DNA of 64,000 bases from Paragonimus westermani. Its lineage: Eukaryota; Platyhelminthes; Trematoda; Plagiorchiida; Troglotrematidae. The stretch is from contig QNGE01001248.1 in NCBI GenBank assembly GCA_008508345.1, positions 23,241 to 87,240 on the forward strand, read 5' to 3'. Positions 53,112 to 63,607 of this stretch are shown in pieces. Both the position numbers and the translations under genes were made by a program. Below the pieces are notes generated by a model. That model searched no databases. It was not told the origin of the DNA and saw nothing but the letters and a program-made list of their open reading frames with translations. Numbering within the stretch: position 1 is the first letter of the stretch; each line of letters opens with the position of its first letter.

Positions 53112-53290
53112 AAGTGAACACCGCTCACAATTGTTTGCAATTGTTCCATTCCCGTAGACAGTTTAGCCAGCCCCTTTGGGAAAGAGGGAACAGATCCAAG
53201 TTCCGCTCCTGCCAAAATCGGGACTCGAACTTGAGCCACACTTTCATGAAGCAACCAAGTTAACCAGTGTGTCCCAAATTTGACATCACT
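53112..53290 (-). repeat. tRNA-SINE-like arm, minus orientation (diverged copy)
   Basis: It shows gaacaccgctcacaattg, tttagccagcccctttggg, gatccaagttccgctc, cgggactcgaacttgagcc in the B-box position and tcatgaagcaaccaagttaa. No plus partner is visible downstream. Confidence 0.6.
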
Positions 53291-56200
53291 GAATTGTTGT
53301 TTGCTATGGTTCAGCAACATTAGTTTATGAGTAATGTAAACAGTGCCCTGATAACTCCAGTCAGTGACCTCTCGACAAGGTTCTGTCATTAACAAAATTT
53401 CACACCCCCTTCTTTGTAGAAGTGGTCACTGCCCTCACCACGTCCTAGAATGCAACATACTTTTGAAAGAAGGTAGCCAATACATTGGAAAGTTTTGTTC
53501 TTATTTCTTTAGAGCTATCTATCTCAACGAAATTCCAGTAGGTCTGAGCACACTTGTCTACTTTTCGGCTAGATCTGTTTTACTTACGAAAAGGACATCT
53601 CTCACCGTGATGTTTCATCTTTAGATGGGTTCGATCAAAATCTCCTAGTAATTTGTCTGATATGATGAATCTGTGGTCAAATCAGTGAATCGAAATCCCA
53701 ATACTCTGGGCCCCTATAGACAAATCCTTCGTTTCACAAACTGAACTGTACAAGTCACAACTTTTAAGGTACATTATGCATATATACCTTACAACTTATA
53801 TCCGACGGACCACATGTTAAACTTCCTTAATAGTTTTATGTCCATCTTGTTGGAGACTCTCTTCTTTAACAGATGAGAGGTAAAAGAGTACCGAATAGCC
53901 TTTAAATGTTGTGGAAATTAGTGATCCCAGTTGGTCGAACGTAAAACATGGAAAAGTACATCTGCAACCTTGGACTAGCGTAGGTTACTAGAGAAAACAC
54001 TGGAAACTAACCAGACAAAACGGAACAGCCTGAGTATATGTATAATTATATATAAGGCGTATTCAGCTCAACCTTGGAATCCGGGTTAGTCGTTTCGGTG
54101 TGTTGCTCAAAGTGAATCACCATGGGATGGATTCAACTCATTTCATTTTCACCCTAATTGAGTGATAAATAACAATAAAATGTGCTGACAAAGGCGTTTA
54201 AGTAATACGTAGAATTTGAAGGTGCCACTTAACCCACCCGTTTTGCTAAATACACTGCAAGCCACTAATTTGCGTTTGCTGTCGTCCTTCCAACTAGATT
54301 TCGCCATTCATAGGCAACACCAATATTATCGCTTGTCATCATGACCATCCAACTTCTATTGTTCTTCAGTACCAAAGGTCACATACCCACTGAGATGTCT
54401 GTAAGACATGAGACTACCCATACTGAACAACTGTAACCGTGATTTTTGAAAACAGACCCGATAGTGGAAACGGGTATATATTTTGTGAGATTCCATGTGT
54501 TTAGTAGGGAGTCGACTAATACACTCCTTGAGTTCAACTCCGAAGGGCTGCTTTTTTCATCTCCAACCAATCGAAGCATACTGCACCTATCTCGTTTAGC
54601 TTGAATCAAGGATTTTTGTCTGTTATTTGTGATTCTAGCTAGTGACAGGTTTTGCACCGAAATGTGAAGTCGTCTGGAGATCTCTACTACACTCGACAGC
54701 CACTAACCGTTACATTACGCAATGTGGCTTGATTAGAAGAAACCTACTTTTTGTTAATGTTTCCTTTGGGGGCCAAGTTTTCTACTCATTTATCCCAGAA
54801 TTATGCATCCTCTGACGCGACACCGGCGTACCGGATTTTGTAGACTCCAGTGTTTACGACTACTCGTGCCAGTTGATGATCATACCAAAGCCCAGGTGAT
54901 TTCAAAAGCATACCTATCACTCTTCATATCAAGTTCGACAGCCCAACACAAACAACCTATATTAAGCTTGTGTCTGAAGGTTGTGACCTTAGGTATTGCG
55001 TATTATACCGGTAGGTCACGATATTCTGGTAATGGGAACAAAACCATGTCTGGGTAGCATATGTGTATATATCTGACTGCACAGTCAATACTTGACTCCT
55101 ACTGTGGGTCTTGCTTTTCCGGCGTTCATCGGTGCAGATAGGCACTTCAAATTGCTCGGGCTGTAAATATACCCTTAAGTAGGCTTATCAACGGAAGTGC
55201 CGGCGTTACTCAACGTCTATGTCATCAGGTGGAAGCACAGGAAAATCCTGAGTTCTTAGTCTCCCTGATATTTGTGAGCGACTTCCGTTGTGATGTATAC
55301 GATTGGTGTATTCCTGTTACTGCCTACTGGGTGATAGCCCGCACTGCCAGCAATGGACTCATATTAGCACAGCATATCTTTTTTAGCACACCCAAGGATG
55401 TAGCGAGGGTAAAAAGCGGAGGTCGTACTTTCGAGATCTCAGCAAATAGCGTGACTGATCATTATCCAATAGACAAAATTCATGTTGAAGGCCGGACTGG
55501 GGCATTCAGATACATCAGGATACCTCGGATTAAGCAAAAGATGACGGTTAACAAGGTTCTTTACCAACAGGTGAAGTAGTTAGAATCTGACTACGGAATT
55601 CAAAGATGCAGGCTGATGAAGTGTCATTTCATGCCCTTGACCTCTAATGACTAACCAACAAGTCGTGTTGTAGATAACTGCCAGATTTTATGTGAGCTAT
55701 GGGGCTTGTAGTCCACCTAATCAAAACGGTAGCCTCAAACTTTAGACTACATCAAAAATTTCCTTGCACTTAGTTGTGAATTTCTTAGACGTTAGGCACT
55801 TGCGAGTATGTTCAGTTTATTGTCGCTATTTACCAGTTGTCTCGTATCAATACAAACGCATCTAACGTCAAAGATGGATGGACGCGAACACTTGCTTCAA
55901 TGAGAAGTGTATTTTGTGCCCACGAAACCATCAACCCTTTATTTTTTTCGTCTACCAAATAGTTGCCCCCAAATTTCTGCACACACGTAACCATCTCTGT
56001 TTGATTAATGGTTGGGTTTTACTGAATTGTGTGTCTCACTGGTCATTTTCTGCGTCCCATAACTGTTGGCAGTAAGGTAGTGGAGTATTTGTACCAGTCC
56101 CAGCTGATGAGCTAGACGCTTTGATCTGGTGACAAGCTGGTTGGTCCATCTCAGCGTCTGCAGTTAAATGAACAAAGCGATCCTCTTGAAGTGGTTTATT

Positions 56201-58385
56201 TGGCCTCTCCAGACGAATACTAGTGGACACACAACATATATGCACATGTCTTATACGGACACAAGTACAGTTCCTCGATACTTAAGCAGGTACAGCGCAT
56301 TGCGGCACCAGTTTGAGGAATGAATTGGTCGAGCTATCGTAGTCTCCGACCGGTTAATAAGTGTGACATAGCTGGATAGTCTTATGATTACATTGAATGA
56401 ACTTGTCGGTTTACCGAACAGTAACACTACTTCTTGATGGACACTGATCAAATGGCTTTGTGTTGTCTAACTAGGAAGACAGCATTCTCATCCGATGACC
56501 GCTGGGGGAAGTGTAATCTGTCCAATGGCACTGGAATGAACGAGGTGATGGAATTACTGTAGAACGAGAGTAGGTGAACGACAAGCCATGAGTGAATTAG
56601 GTTAACTTGCTTCCTTTGGAAGTGGCTGGAATGCTAGACAGCGCAGAGAATAGCGCAAGAAATGATTACATATCCCAAAATCGAGCACGCTTGCCCTGTT
56701 TGGATAAAGTTGAGTTGCGTTTACCAGCAGACAGCTTATCTTGCTTTGAAGTAAAAGGACTAAGATAAAGGTTACCTAAGGTGTCTCTTGAAAAAGGAGT
56801 ACTTTTAAATTGTACCTATTCTTACCATTTCCTTCTCCCACGCTCGTTTAGGTTCAAAATATAGTATCTTACACAGTGGTATGTCTCAAAATTTCCCGCT
56901 AACAATATTGACGCTTACATGCTTTTTCACGCGCACATGGATACACCACTTATTGCCTGAATTTCGGTTCTGGTGTTGGTATAATACTACAAAGACACGG
57001 AAAAGTCAGACAAATTTATAAACGTGCACTCATTGGTTGCTATTTTAAAGACATCTTGCTTCGAGGTTTAGTTAAGCGCCATGCGCTGAGATTTGATCGG
57101 TTTTGATTGAGTAAACGCAGTCTTACTCTTGAACCATCATAGCTGAACTGTCTGCGGGTTATTGGCGGTAAGCGCGGGAGCTTTCTGTGATTTGCTGTCC
57201 GATAGGTGGAAGCCCTCGGTTGGAAAAAGTTACGGATTTCAGATAATTACCAGGAATGTAAGCCAAATAAATCTCAGTAAATAAATATATAGGTGGACTA
57301 CAAAAAACGGTAGAGAATGCAACATCAAACAGAGCTGTTGTCGAGAATAAGTTGAAAGTGTATCGTCTGGAAAGTGTCGCTTACTAGTGGAACAAAGGTT
57401 CGACGAGACCACTGGAACCTTGTTCCGGCTGGTTGTACAAATTCGTGATATATGTGGTGAAATACACGACTTTCGGAGCGTTATTTGTGAATAAGCAACA
57501 CATTGTATGTATGCAAAAAGAGTTTTAAAGTATTTAAATGAAGTTCTTGTTAATAAAATCGTTGCACACAAAATAAGCTTTATCATGTACGTTACTTTTC
57601 TGCAGATCCTTAGGTAAGGAATGGGTGACAGCTTCATGTTCACTGCCAAATCTTCTGCTAGGCTACAAAGGAAAAAAGACGTCCTCAGTATTGTTAAGAC
57701 TAAACCATACTGAAGTCGTCTGCCTGAGAAAACGTCTGCAGGCAGGAGCTTCCGTTCTTGGTTATCAGAAAGTATGGGAACCTGCGATGGCTTCCTGATG
57801 TGAATGGTTAGCTTCTACCATGGTTGTACAATCAGTCCCAGAATACTTGAATAATTCGTTAAATTTTGTGGCGGTTTTCTGGACTAAGGAATGGTGTGAA
57901 CATACGGCTAAATTAGGCCTAACTGTTTTCGGACACTGTCACTTCCTATTGCATCGATATTGGGCTTCCTAATATCACGTTGGCATTTTACCGTAAAACA
58001 CTAACCTTTTCTACAACACTTGAGGCGAGGTATTTTTTTATCTTTCGGGGTTGACTTCAAAAGCCTGTTGTCCGACTACGTTTCGGTGAGAGCCAAAGTG
58101 AAATTTAAGAGCTGTGTAACACGTTAACTCCAAAACTCAGAAGTACTACAGTTTACCAGACGTGCATCGCCGACAGTACATCTGGTTTCAATTGTTGGTG
58201 CACTTACCAAAAAGATTTACGGTGAAAACTTCAGTGGAAATAGCCAACGAACCGCTTTGCTGCCTAACTGTGGACTTTCGTAACCATTTTCCAGGGTGAA
58301 ACTCGACAAATCGTTGTCGACACGAAGGAGGTTGTGTTGACATCTTCGTTCCTGTCAAGTAGTAGGGGATTTTGCAATATGATGT

Positions 58386-58496
58386 GAACCTCACTCACAA
58401 CGGAATGTAGCTGTCGCATTTTTTCTGTATGGGGCTGGCTGAAAGTCCGTAGGAATCCGACTCCAACGACAATTTTATGTGATATTCAACTTATAT
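58386..58496. repeat. Mini foldback: two family tails joined in inverted orientation
   Basis: Its left part (gaacctcactcacaacgg, then tagctgtcgcatt, 58386-58425) is the minus-strand tail of the SINE-like family. Its right part (gggctggctgaaagtccg ... tgtgatattcaacttat, about 58430-58496) is the plus-strand tail. The promoter-bearing heads and the spacer are missing. It looks like an internal-deletion derivative of the palindromic unit at 31.9 kb. Confidence 0.5.
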
Positions 58497-58576
58497 CAAC
58501 TAAATCCCCTGAGACTTACAAGTACTCAAACCTACAGTTCAACAAGTTTAACGATTTCTATGATTTAAACTTAGAG

Positions 58577-58925
58577 TGAAGTCCTGATCGTAGGTTCATC
58601 AACTGGTGTTAATGGGAAAGTTAGTGTCTCCCCTCGAGGAGATCGGGCAATCTGAGCATTACCATCAGGTGAATATAGCTGGGAGTCTGCGTATGATGTT
58701 TCCGTTGTGCCTAGTGTGAGGTTAGTGGCACAGCGGTCCACAAAGTTGCACTATAAAACGTGGCTAGGGTTTTAATTTCTATCCTGACAAGGATATATGC
58801 TACTGATAATCTGTAACAAGAGTGAAGCACCATTATGATGCTTCCTTTTGAAAGGGGCTGTTTGGAAATGTCATGAGAATGTGACTTCCGGGATCATTGT
58901 TGAGTAATGTACAACCTTTATGTAC
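58577..58925 (+). repeat. tRNA-SINE-like copy, plus orientation, with 5' spacer sequence
   Basis: It starts with spacer-type sequence (ctggtgttaatgggaaag, gtgtctcccctcgagga), then tgtgcctagtgtgaggttag, tggcacagcggtcc (A-box region), ggctagggttttaatttc in the B-box position, and cttccttttgaaaggggctg. It ends with tgagtaatgtacaac. It is diverged, with a damaged B box. Confidence 0.65.
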
Positions 58926-60311
58926 TTCACAGTTCTCGCATGTGCGGCTGCAGAAATTTGGTGTTGGAAGTGAGGACGATAATATCAGCACCTCAAGGTC
59001 AGTTAGCTTACCCTGGGGAAAGCAAATGAGATCACCCACCCCTTAAAAGTAATTGGTCCAACTGAGTCTGATCATACGAACTGTGCAGGTTAACTTAGCA
59101 GTCCAATCAACAGCCTCGTGGCTCGTCTTCGGGAAAAAGGAAAACAAGTATTAGGTAGGTAAATTTACTGTTCCCTAACCGTACTTTGTATCTGCGTTCA
59201 AATTTAACATCAGCTGGTTTTTTCAAAGCCATGTAGACGTTATCAGCGAGTGCCCTTCATCTATCTAGAAGATTCTGTCCTACCCCATTCGGCAAATCGT
59301 ACTGGGGCAATATCACTCACTTTACCTGTGGAGCAACCGTGTGTGCGCATGTGTAGCCGGGTGTAGAAAATGGGAGACAGATGGATTTTAGTAACGTGGA
59401 CGAAATATACTAGTAAATGTTGAACGTCTGGATTAAGTTTTCACGAGTATCGACAACCTGTCTTTGTGCTCAGTTCTTCTAATTGACCATGTACCATCGA
59501 CGCATAGTGATTACACGAATTGGGCTGACACGGCGTATACAGTAAATCGGCCGGGCCGGAAACAGATTCATCAAGAGGTAGAAAGTGAATATTTCTTGTT
59601 GTACATGACAAGTTCGGTTGAATGATGGTGGTTACAGAATACCCAATAAACTCTTAGGTAAAGAGAGAGTAGAGTTAGTTTTAATATGCGGTGAGTTTTT
59701 GATGCAACCGAATGGTTGTGAAGTCGACTGAAACAAGAAGAAATATCGTACTAAGTCATTCTGTCCATCATAATTTGAGAAAATAATCGTCACTGAGTAC
59801 TTCATTCTTGTAGTGAGCTGTGTGCGATATCGACTTAACACGATCAGTAATCAGAAGAAACTTTCGGATTGAGGTTCTGGTTTCACCTTGGAGCACTTTT
59901 AGCATTGTTGTGAAGATAAGGTTATAGGCTATAAACGGGTAAACATATTCATGCACTGTGAACTGTCTGATATTGATGATCTATCGTTATGTTACCATAT
60001 TTAAATCCAACAAGGTGGAAATTCGTTATCTGGAGAATACAAAATTTACAGTTTACATTCAGAGTAGAACGTCATTTGCTGGGATAGTTAGAGACCAGCG
60101 ACCCACAGTTTATCTTTCGTTGGCCGGCAGCTGTGAGCTATTGCAACCATCCTTGAGTACGACGTAAAGTGCGTGAAAGTAGTAGTCCTATAAGATTTCA
60201 CCCACTTACACACACTGTAAATCAGGAACCTATTAAATTACGCACATTTGTGAACAAGACAATCAGTCGTGTTAACCTAATATCCCTTTGGTAATTGGTA
60301 AGGAAATGAGT

Positions 60312-60325
60312 GGATAACCTGCTTT
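60312..60325. repeat. Left 14-bp target-site duplication of the PLE insertion
   Basis: The sequence ggataacctgcttt occurs here and again at 62863-62876, exactly bracketing the palindromic element. Confidence 0.8.
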
Positions 60326-60412
60326 CTGATGGTTGGGAACAGTGGTAGTGTTGTTCGTAGATCGGGTTGATGGTTTTGGTATTGATATGTTCGCCGAGCT
60401 TGGCATTTAGGT

Positions 60413-60450
60413 GGCAAACGTTTCTTCACCGAACGAGGTGACATCATCAG
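60413..60450 (-). ncRNA. Hammerhead-ribozyme-like motif in the left PLE arm
   Basis: The minus-strand counterpart of the motif at 62789-62826: a CTGATGA core, a tcacc/ggtga stem with a 6-nt loop, and GAAAC. Hammerhead motifs are established components of PLE terminal repeats. Here the inner stem has a mismatch and the cleavage-site side reads GCC rather than GTH, so activity is doubtful. Confidence 0.4.
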
Positions 60451-60687
60451 TGCGTGAGTGTTTCAGCATATAATTTGAATGTGGCGTTTGGTGAAGTTGG
60501 ATCGGTGCCTGCTCTTATATAAGAGATTGAGTTGACCTACTGGTCTGAATTCTGGTTGGCCGCTTTCTGTCGTGTTTGGTCTGACCCAACATTGGTTGAT
60601 TTTGTCGCAATTTAGCTTCGACCTGATGTCCCCAGGCTGGAGCCTGATTGGCTGCTCTCTGTCGTTTGGGTTTACCGGTATTTGGGC

Positions 60688-61128
60688 TCAGTGGCGTTTA
60701 CGTCTCCTGAAATCCTTGATTCGCATTGGTTCATAGATTTTGTCTAGTTCGATGTGTTCGTTTATTGAGTCGGCTGATGAGTACCAAGCTTCGAGAAACT
60801 CTCTTGCATGTTTGGTACTTGCTTGAGTAAGGATTTCTGCGGTGTTCAAGTTGAAGGCGTGTCCAGTTTCGTCCTCGTGGGCGGAGATCAGGGAAAACTG
60901 ATCGTGCCTCTTAATGGCCAGTTCGTGTTCATGTAATCGTGTTGATAATTTCCGTCCGGTTTGGCCGACGTAGTGCTGTCTACAGTCATTGCATTGGATT
61001 TTGTAAATGACGTTACTTCTGTCGGCCGGTTTGGATTGTTCTTTTGGTTTTGATAGTATCCTTCGTGATGTTGCTGTTGGCTTGTGCGCTGGGGTGATAC
61101 CGTGTGTTCTCAGTAGTCTTGCGGTCAT
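60688..61128 (-). CDS. PLE GIY-YIG endonuclease frame, left arm
   Basis: A 146-codon frame with NVIYKIQCNDCRQHYVGQTGR then KLSTRLHEHELA: the GIY-YIG nuclease core in the Penelope form (IYKI-x-C-x-x-C and YVGQTGR). The catalytic Arg (TRLHEH) follows, and Glu in REFLEAWYS and Asn in SINEHIE lie toward the end. In PLEs this domain nicks target DNA for reverse transcription. The frame is open to its natural stop, but it is out of frame with the preceding linker, so the element is broken as a whole. It is identical to the frame at 62111-62551. Confidence 0.85.
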   Translation of the reverse strand: MTARLLRTHGITPAHKPTATSRRILSKPKEQSKPADRSNVIYKIQCNDCRQHYVGQTGRKLSTRLHEHELAIKRHDQFSLISAHEDETGHAFNLNTAEILTQASTKHAREFLEAWYSSADSINEHIELDKIYEPMRIKDFRRRKRH

Positions 61129-61356
61129 TTCTGATACGGTTTTGATGTATGGTAGTGCAATTCGTTTTGTTGGTGGCTCAGCAGTGTTGGACTCTCTGTT
61201 TTTGGTAATAGACTCCGTCTGATGAAATTTCGTGGGTATCCGTTGCGAAGAAATACTCGGTATAGGTAGTTTTCTTCCTTTCTCCGGAGCTCTGCGGTGC
61301 TGCAGTGTGTTTCAGCTCGTTTGAACAGGGTTCGAATGCAGCTTCACTTGTGGCAG

Positions 61357-61882
61357 ACTTGGTGGTTGCTGTGAGAACTAAGGGGTTGGTCCATGTGTGT
61401 TTCTTTCCGATAAACTGAGGTCTCCAGTGTTCCATCAGGTTTGCGGTTGATTAGTAAATCTAGGAACGGTAGTTGGTTGTCGGTTTCAGTCTTCATCGTA
61501 AATTTAATATCGTTGAAAACGTTGATCAGCAGTCTGTGTGTGTGTCCTCAATCATTGAGCGTTTGAGAATTACGAATGTGTCGTCAATATATCGTACCCA
61601 CAGTTTCGGTTTGATCTTTGGTAGCGCGATATTCTCTAACCTCTGCATGACCGCCTCTGCGATAAATCCGGATATGGGCGAACCCATTGGAGTTCCTTTA
61701 AGTTTTTGGTACATTTGGCCATTGAATTTGAAGTACGTCGACAAACATAGCTCCATGAGATTGCATATGCTCTCCGGTTTCAATGATTCATTCGGTCGGG
61801 GATTTTCTTCTAACAGCTTTCGCAGCGTCTCTTTGGCTAGGGTGAGGTCAATGGATGTGAAGAGTGCTGTGACATCAAACGC
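61357..61882 (-). pseudogene. PLE reverse transcriptase core, 5'-truncated and frameshifted
   Basis: Read on the minus strand it starts abruptly in the palm with FDVTALFTSIDLTLAKETL (first catalytic Asp region) and continues with GTPMGSPISGFIAE and WVRYIDDTFVILKR, the YxDD catalytic box in its Penelope form. After EDTH the frame ends; a CA-repeat run (near 61540) has two extra bases, and the next frame resumes with NQLPFLDLLINRKPDG and later HSNHQVCHK before a stop. The N-terminal fingers of the enzyme are missing because the copy ends at the head-to-head junction. The element cannot encode a whole reverse transcriptase. Confidence 0.85.
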
Positions 61883-62110
61883 CTGCCACAAGTGAAGCTG
61901 CATTCGAACCCTGTTCAAACGAGCTGAAACACACTGCAGCACCGCAGAGCTCCGGAGAAAGGAAGAAAACTACCTATACCGAGTATTTCTTCGCAACGGA
62001 TACCCACGAAATTTCATCAGACGGAGTCTATTACCAAAAACAGAGAGTCCAACACTGCTGAGCCACCAACAAAACGAATTGCACTACCATACATCAAAAC
62101 CGTATCAGAA

Positions 62111-62551
62111 ATGACCGCAAGACTACTGAGAACACACGGTATCACCCCAGCGCACAAGCCAACAGCAACATCACGAAGGATACTATCAAAACCAAAAGAA
62201 CAATCCAAACCGGCCGACAGAAGTAACGTCATTTACAAAATCCAATGCAATGACTGTAGACAGCACTACGTCGGCCAAACCGGACGGAAATTATCAACAC
62301 GATTACATGAACACGAACTGGCCATTAAGAGGCACGATCAGTTTTCCCTGATCTCCGCCCACGAGGACGAAACTGGACACGCCTTCAACTTGAACACCGC
62401 AGAAATCCTTACTCAAGCAAGTACCAAACATGCAAGAGAGTTTCTCGAAGCTTGGTACTCATCAGCCGACTCAATAAACGAACACATCGAACTAGACAAA
62501 ATCTATGAACCAATGCGAATCAAGGATTTCAGGAGACGTAAACGCCACTGA
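62111..62551 (+). CDS. PLE GIY-YIG endonuclease frame, right arm
   Basis: The same 146 residues as the left-arm frame, including YVGQTGR, TRLHEH, EAWYS and SINEHIE. No reverse transcriptase is attached on this side; the arm begins in the linker only 228 bp upstream. Its preservation as an open frame probably reflects recent copying rather than selection, because the frame upstream is already broken. Confidence 0.85.
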   Translation: MTARLLRTHGITPAHKPTATSRRILSKPKEQSKPADRSNVIYKIQCNDCRQHYVGQTGRKLSTRLHEHELAIKRHDQFSLISAHEDETGHAFNLNTAEILTQASTKHAREFLEAWYSSADSINEHIELDKIYEPMRIKDFRRRKRH

Positions 62552-62788
62552 GCCCAAATACCGGTAAACCCAAACGACAGAGAGCAGCCAATCAGGCTCC
62601 AGCCTGGGGACATCAGGTCGAAGCTAAATTGCGACAAAATCAACCAATGTTGGGTCAGACCAAACACGACAGAAAGCGGCCAACCAGAATTCAGACCAGT
62701 AGGTCAACTCAATCTCTTATATAAGAGCAGGCACCGATCCAACTTCACCAAACGCCACATTCAAATTATATGCTGAAACACTCACGCA

Positions 62789-62826
62789 CTGATGATGTCA
62801 CCTCGTTCGGTGAAGAAACGTTTGCC
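62789..62826 (+). ncRNA. Hammerhead-ribozyme-like motif in the right PLE arm
   Basis: CTGATGA is at 62789-62795, followed by a short stem tcacc / ggtga around tcgttc, then gaagaaacgtttgcc. The order CUGAUGA, stem II, GAAA, short stem III fits the minimal hammerheads known from PLE repeats. Against it, the base pair next to GAA is not formed cleanly and the expected GUH is GCC. Confidence 0.4.
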
Positions 62827-62862
62827 ACCTAAATGCCAAGCTCGGCGAACATATCAATACCA

Positions 62863-62876
62863 GGATAACCTGCTTT
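62863..62876. repeat. Right 14-bp target-site duplication of the PLE insertion
   Basis: An exact copy of 60312-60325 (ggataacctgcttt). The pair marks the palindrome as one integration event. Confidence 0.8.
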
Positions 62877-63151
62877 TATTCATCACTGAGTAGCAGCAAC
62901 TATAATGACAAAAATGCTGGACCAACATATCATCTGTGCTGTTGAACCTCAATAGGATAATGGGACAAATGTATGCCTGTCCACTTCGCGTGCTGCAATC
63001 AGAGACCGCATTTACAAGATGGAGGCCAGCTGATGTTTAAAGGCCGAAATTAATGGAATTCAGGTTGTATGGAACAGTATAAATCAGGATTGGACACGCG
63101 GTTCATGAAAATATTTCTCAATGCGCTCTATATCAAGGGTTTAGCACACAC

Positions 63152-63152
63152 G

Positions 63153-63209
<57 letters not shown>
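63152..63209. repeat. TA microsatellite
   Basis: About 58 bp of alternating TA with two G interruptions, about 100 bp from the next SINE-like pair. Confidence 0.9.
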
Positions 63210-63303
63210 TTGACTGGAGGGCACGATATAACGGCGGGAAAAATTCGTATATGCATATATATGTGCTACTGGTGAGAAGGGAGAGACACTCAATTTCATA
63301 TAT

Positions 63304-63545
63304 GGTTGAACACCACCCACAATTGATCGCAGCTGTCGCATTCTCATAGAAATTCCAGTCGGACCCTTTTGGGAAGAAATACTAGTCTCGAGTTCCGCTC
63401 ACATTGGAGGTCGTCAGTAGAACATATATTTACCACGGCCTGGAACAGAACATCGACAAAGTTTTCATGAGGCCACTGATCTAACAGCAGACAAGACCAG
63501 ATTATTACATGTGAACACAAACATTTCTGTTCTGAGTGATGATCA
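63304..63545 (-). repeat. tRNA-SINE-like arm, minus orientation (copy 5, left)
   Basis: It begins ggttgaacaccacccacaat, then tgatcgcagctgtcgcattc, a block with gaaattccagtcgg, ctagtctcgagttccgctca, taccacggcctgg and tcatgaggccac, ending near the gattattacatgtgaac block. It faces a plus-oriented tail at 63608. Confidence 0.75.
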
Positions 63546-63607
63546 GGCTGCCCATCGCCTGAATAGGTGATTGACTGTCCGGTTAACGTTAAAAAAATGA
63601 CCCCTCG

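Larger units (their letters stand above)
52580..60311. other. Stretch downstream of the T-box gene without recognisable genes
   Basis: A possible polyadenylation hexamer (aataaa, near 54174) follows the gene at about 1.6 kb. SINE-like copies at 53.1 and 58.4-58.9 kb are annotated separately. Open frames up to 136 codons (57239-57649 minus) match nothing I know. Confidence 0.45.
60377..61356 (-). repeat. Left 980-bp arm of the PLE inverted repeat
   Basis: It pairs with 61883-62862. Both arms carry the same frame change between the linker region (IRRSLLPKTESP) and the LPYIKTVSE segment ahead of the endonuclease, so that lesion predates the formation of the palindrome. Confidence 0.85.
60326..62862. 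mobile_element. Penelope-like element insertion with palindromic structure
   Basis: A 2.5-kb insertion between 14-bp direct repeats. It contains a left minus-oriented copy (from 61882 down to 60326) with the C-terminal half of the reverse transcriptase and the GIY-YIG endonuclease, and a right plus-oriented copy (61883-62862) with the linker and endonuclease only. Positions 60377-61356 and 61883-62862 are exact inverted copies as far as I could check, with coordinate sums constant at 123239 and hence no indels. The centre (61357-61882) is unique. The minus copy carries 51 further bases at its outer end (60326-60376). Penelope-like elements are known for terminal repeats in direct or inverted orientation with short terminal extensions, which fits. 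Confidence 0.85.
61883..62862 (+). repeat. Right 980-bp arm of the PLE inverted repeat
   Basis: The inverted counterpart of 60377-61356. It starts at ctgccacaagtg inside the linker region and ends at caatacca just before the right target duplication. It contains the endonuclease frame, about 300 bp of 3' non-coding sequence and the hammerhead-like motif. Confidence 0.85.

Noticed and set aside
57239..57649. 136-codon minus-strand open frame with hydrophobic stretches
   Set aside because: The hydrophobic runs come from AT-rich DNA, and there is no homology I can name.
61007..61222. 71-codon frames antisense to both PLE endonuclease frames (61007-61222 plus, 62017-62232 minus)
   Set aside because: They are identical only because the arms are identical; they are shadows of the endonuclease and linker region.
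63069..63347. Tyr/Ile-repeat open frames across the TA microsatellite on both strands
   Set aside because: They are translations of the simple repeat and not genes.
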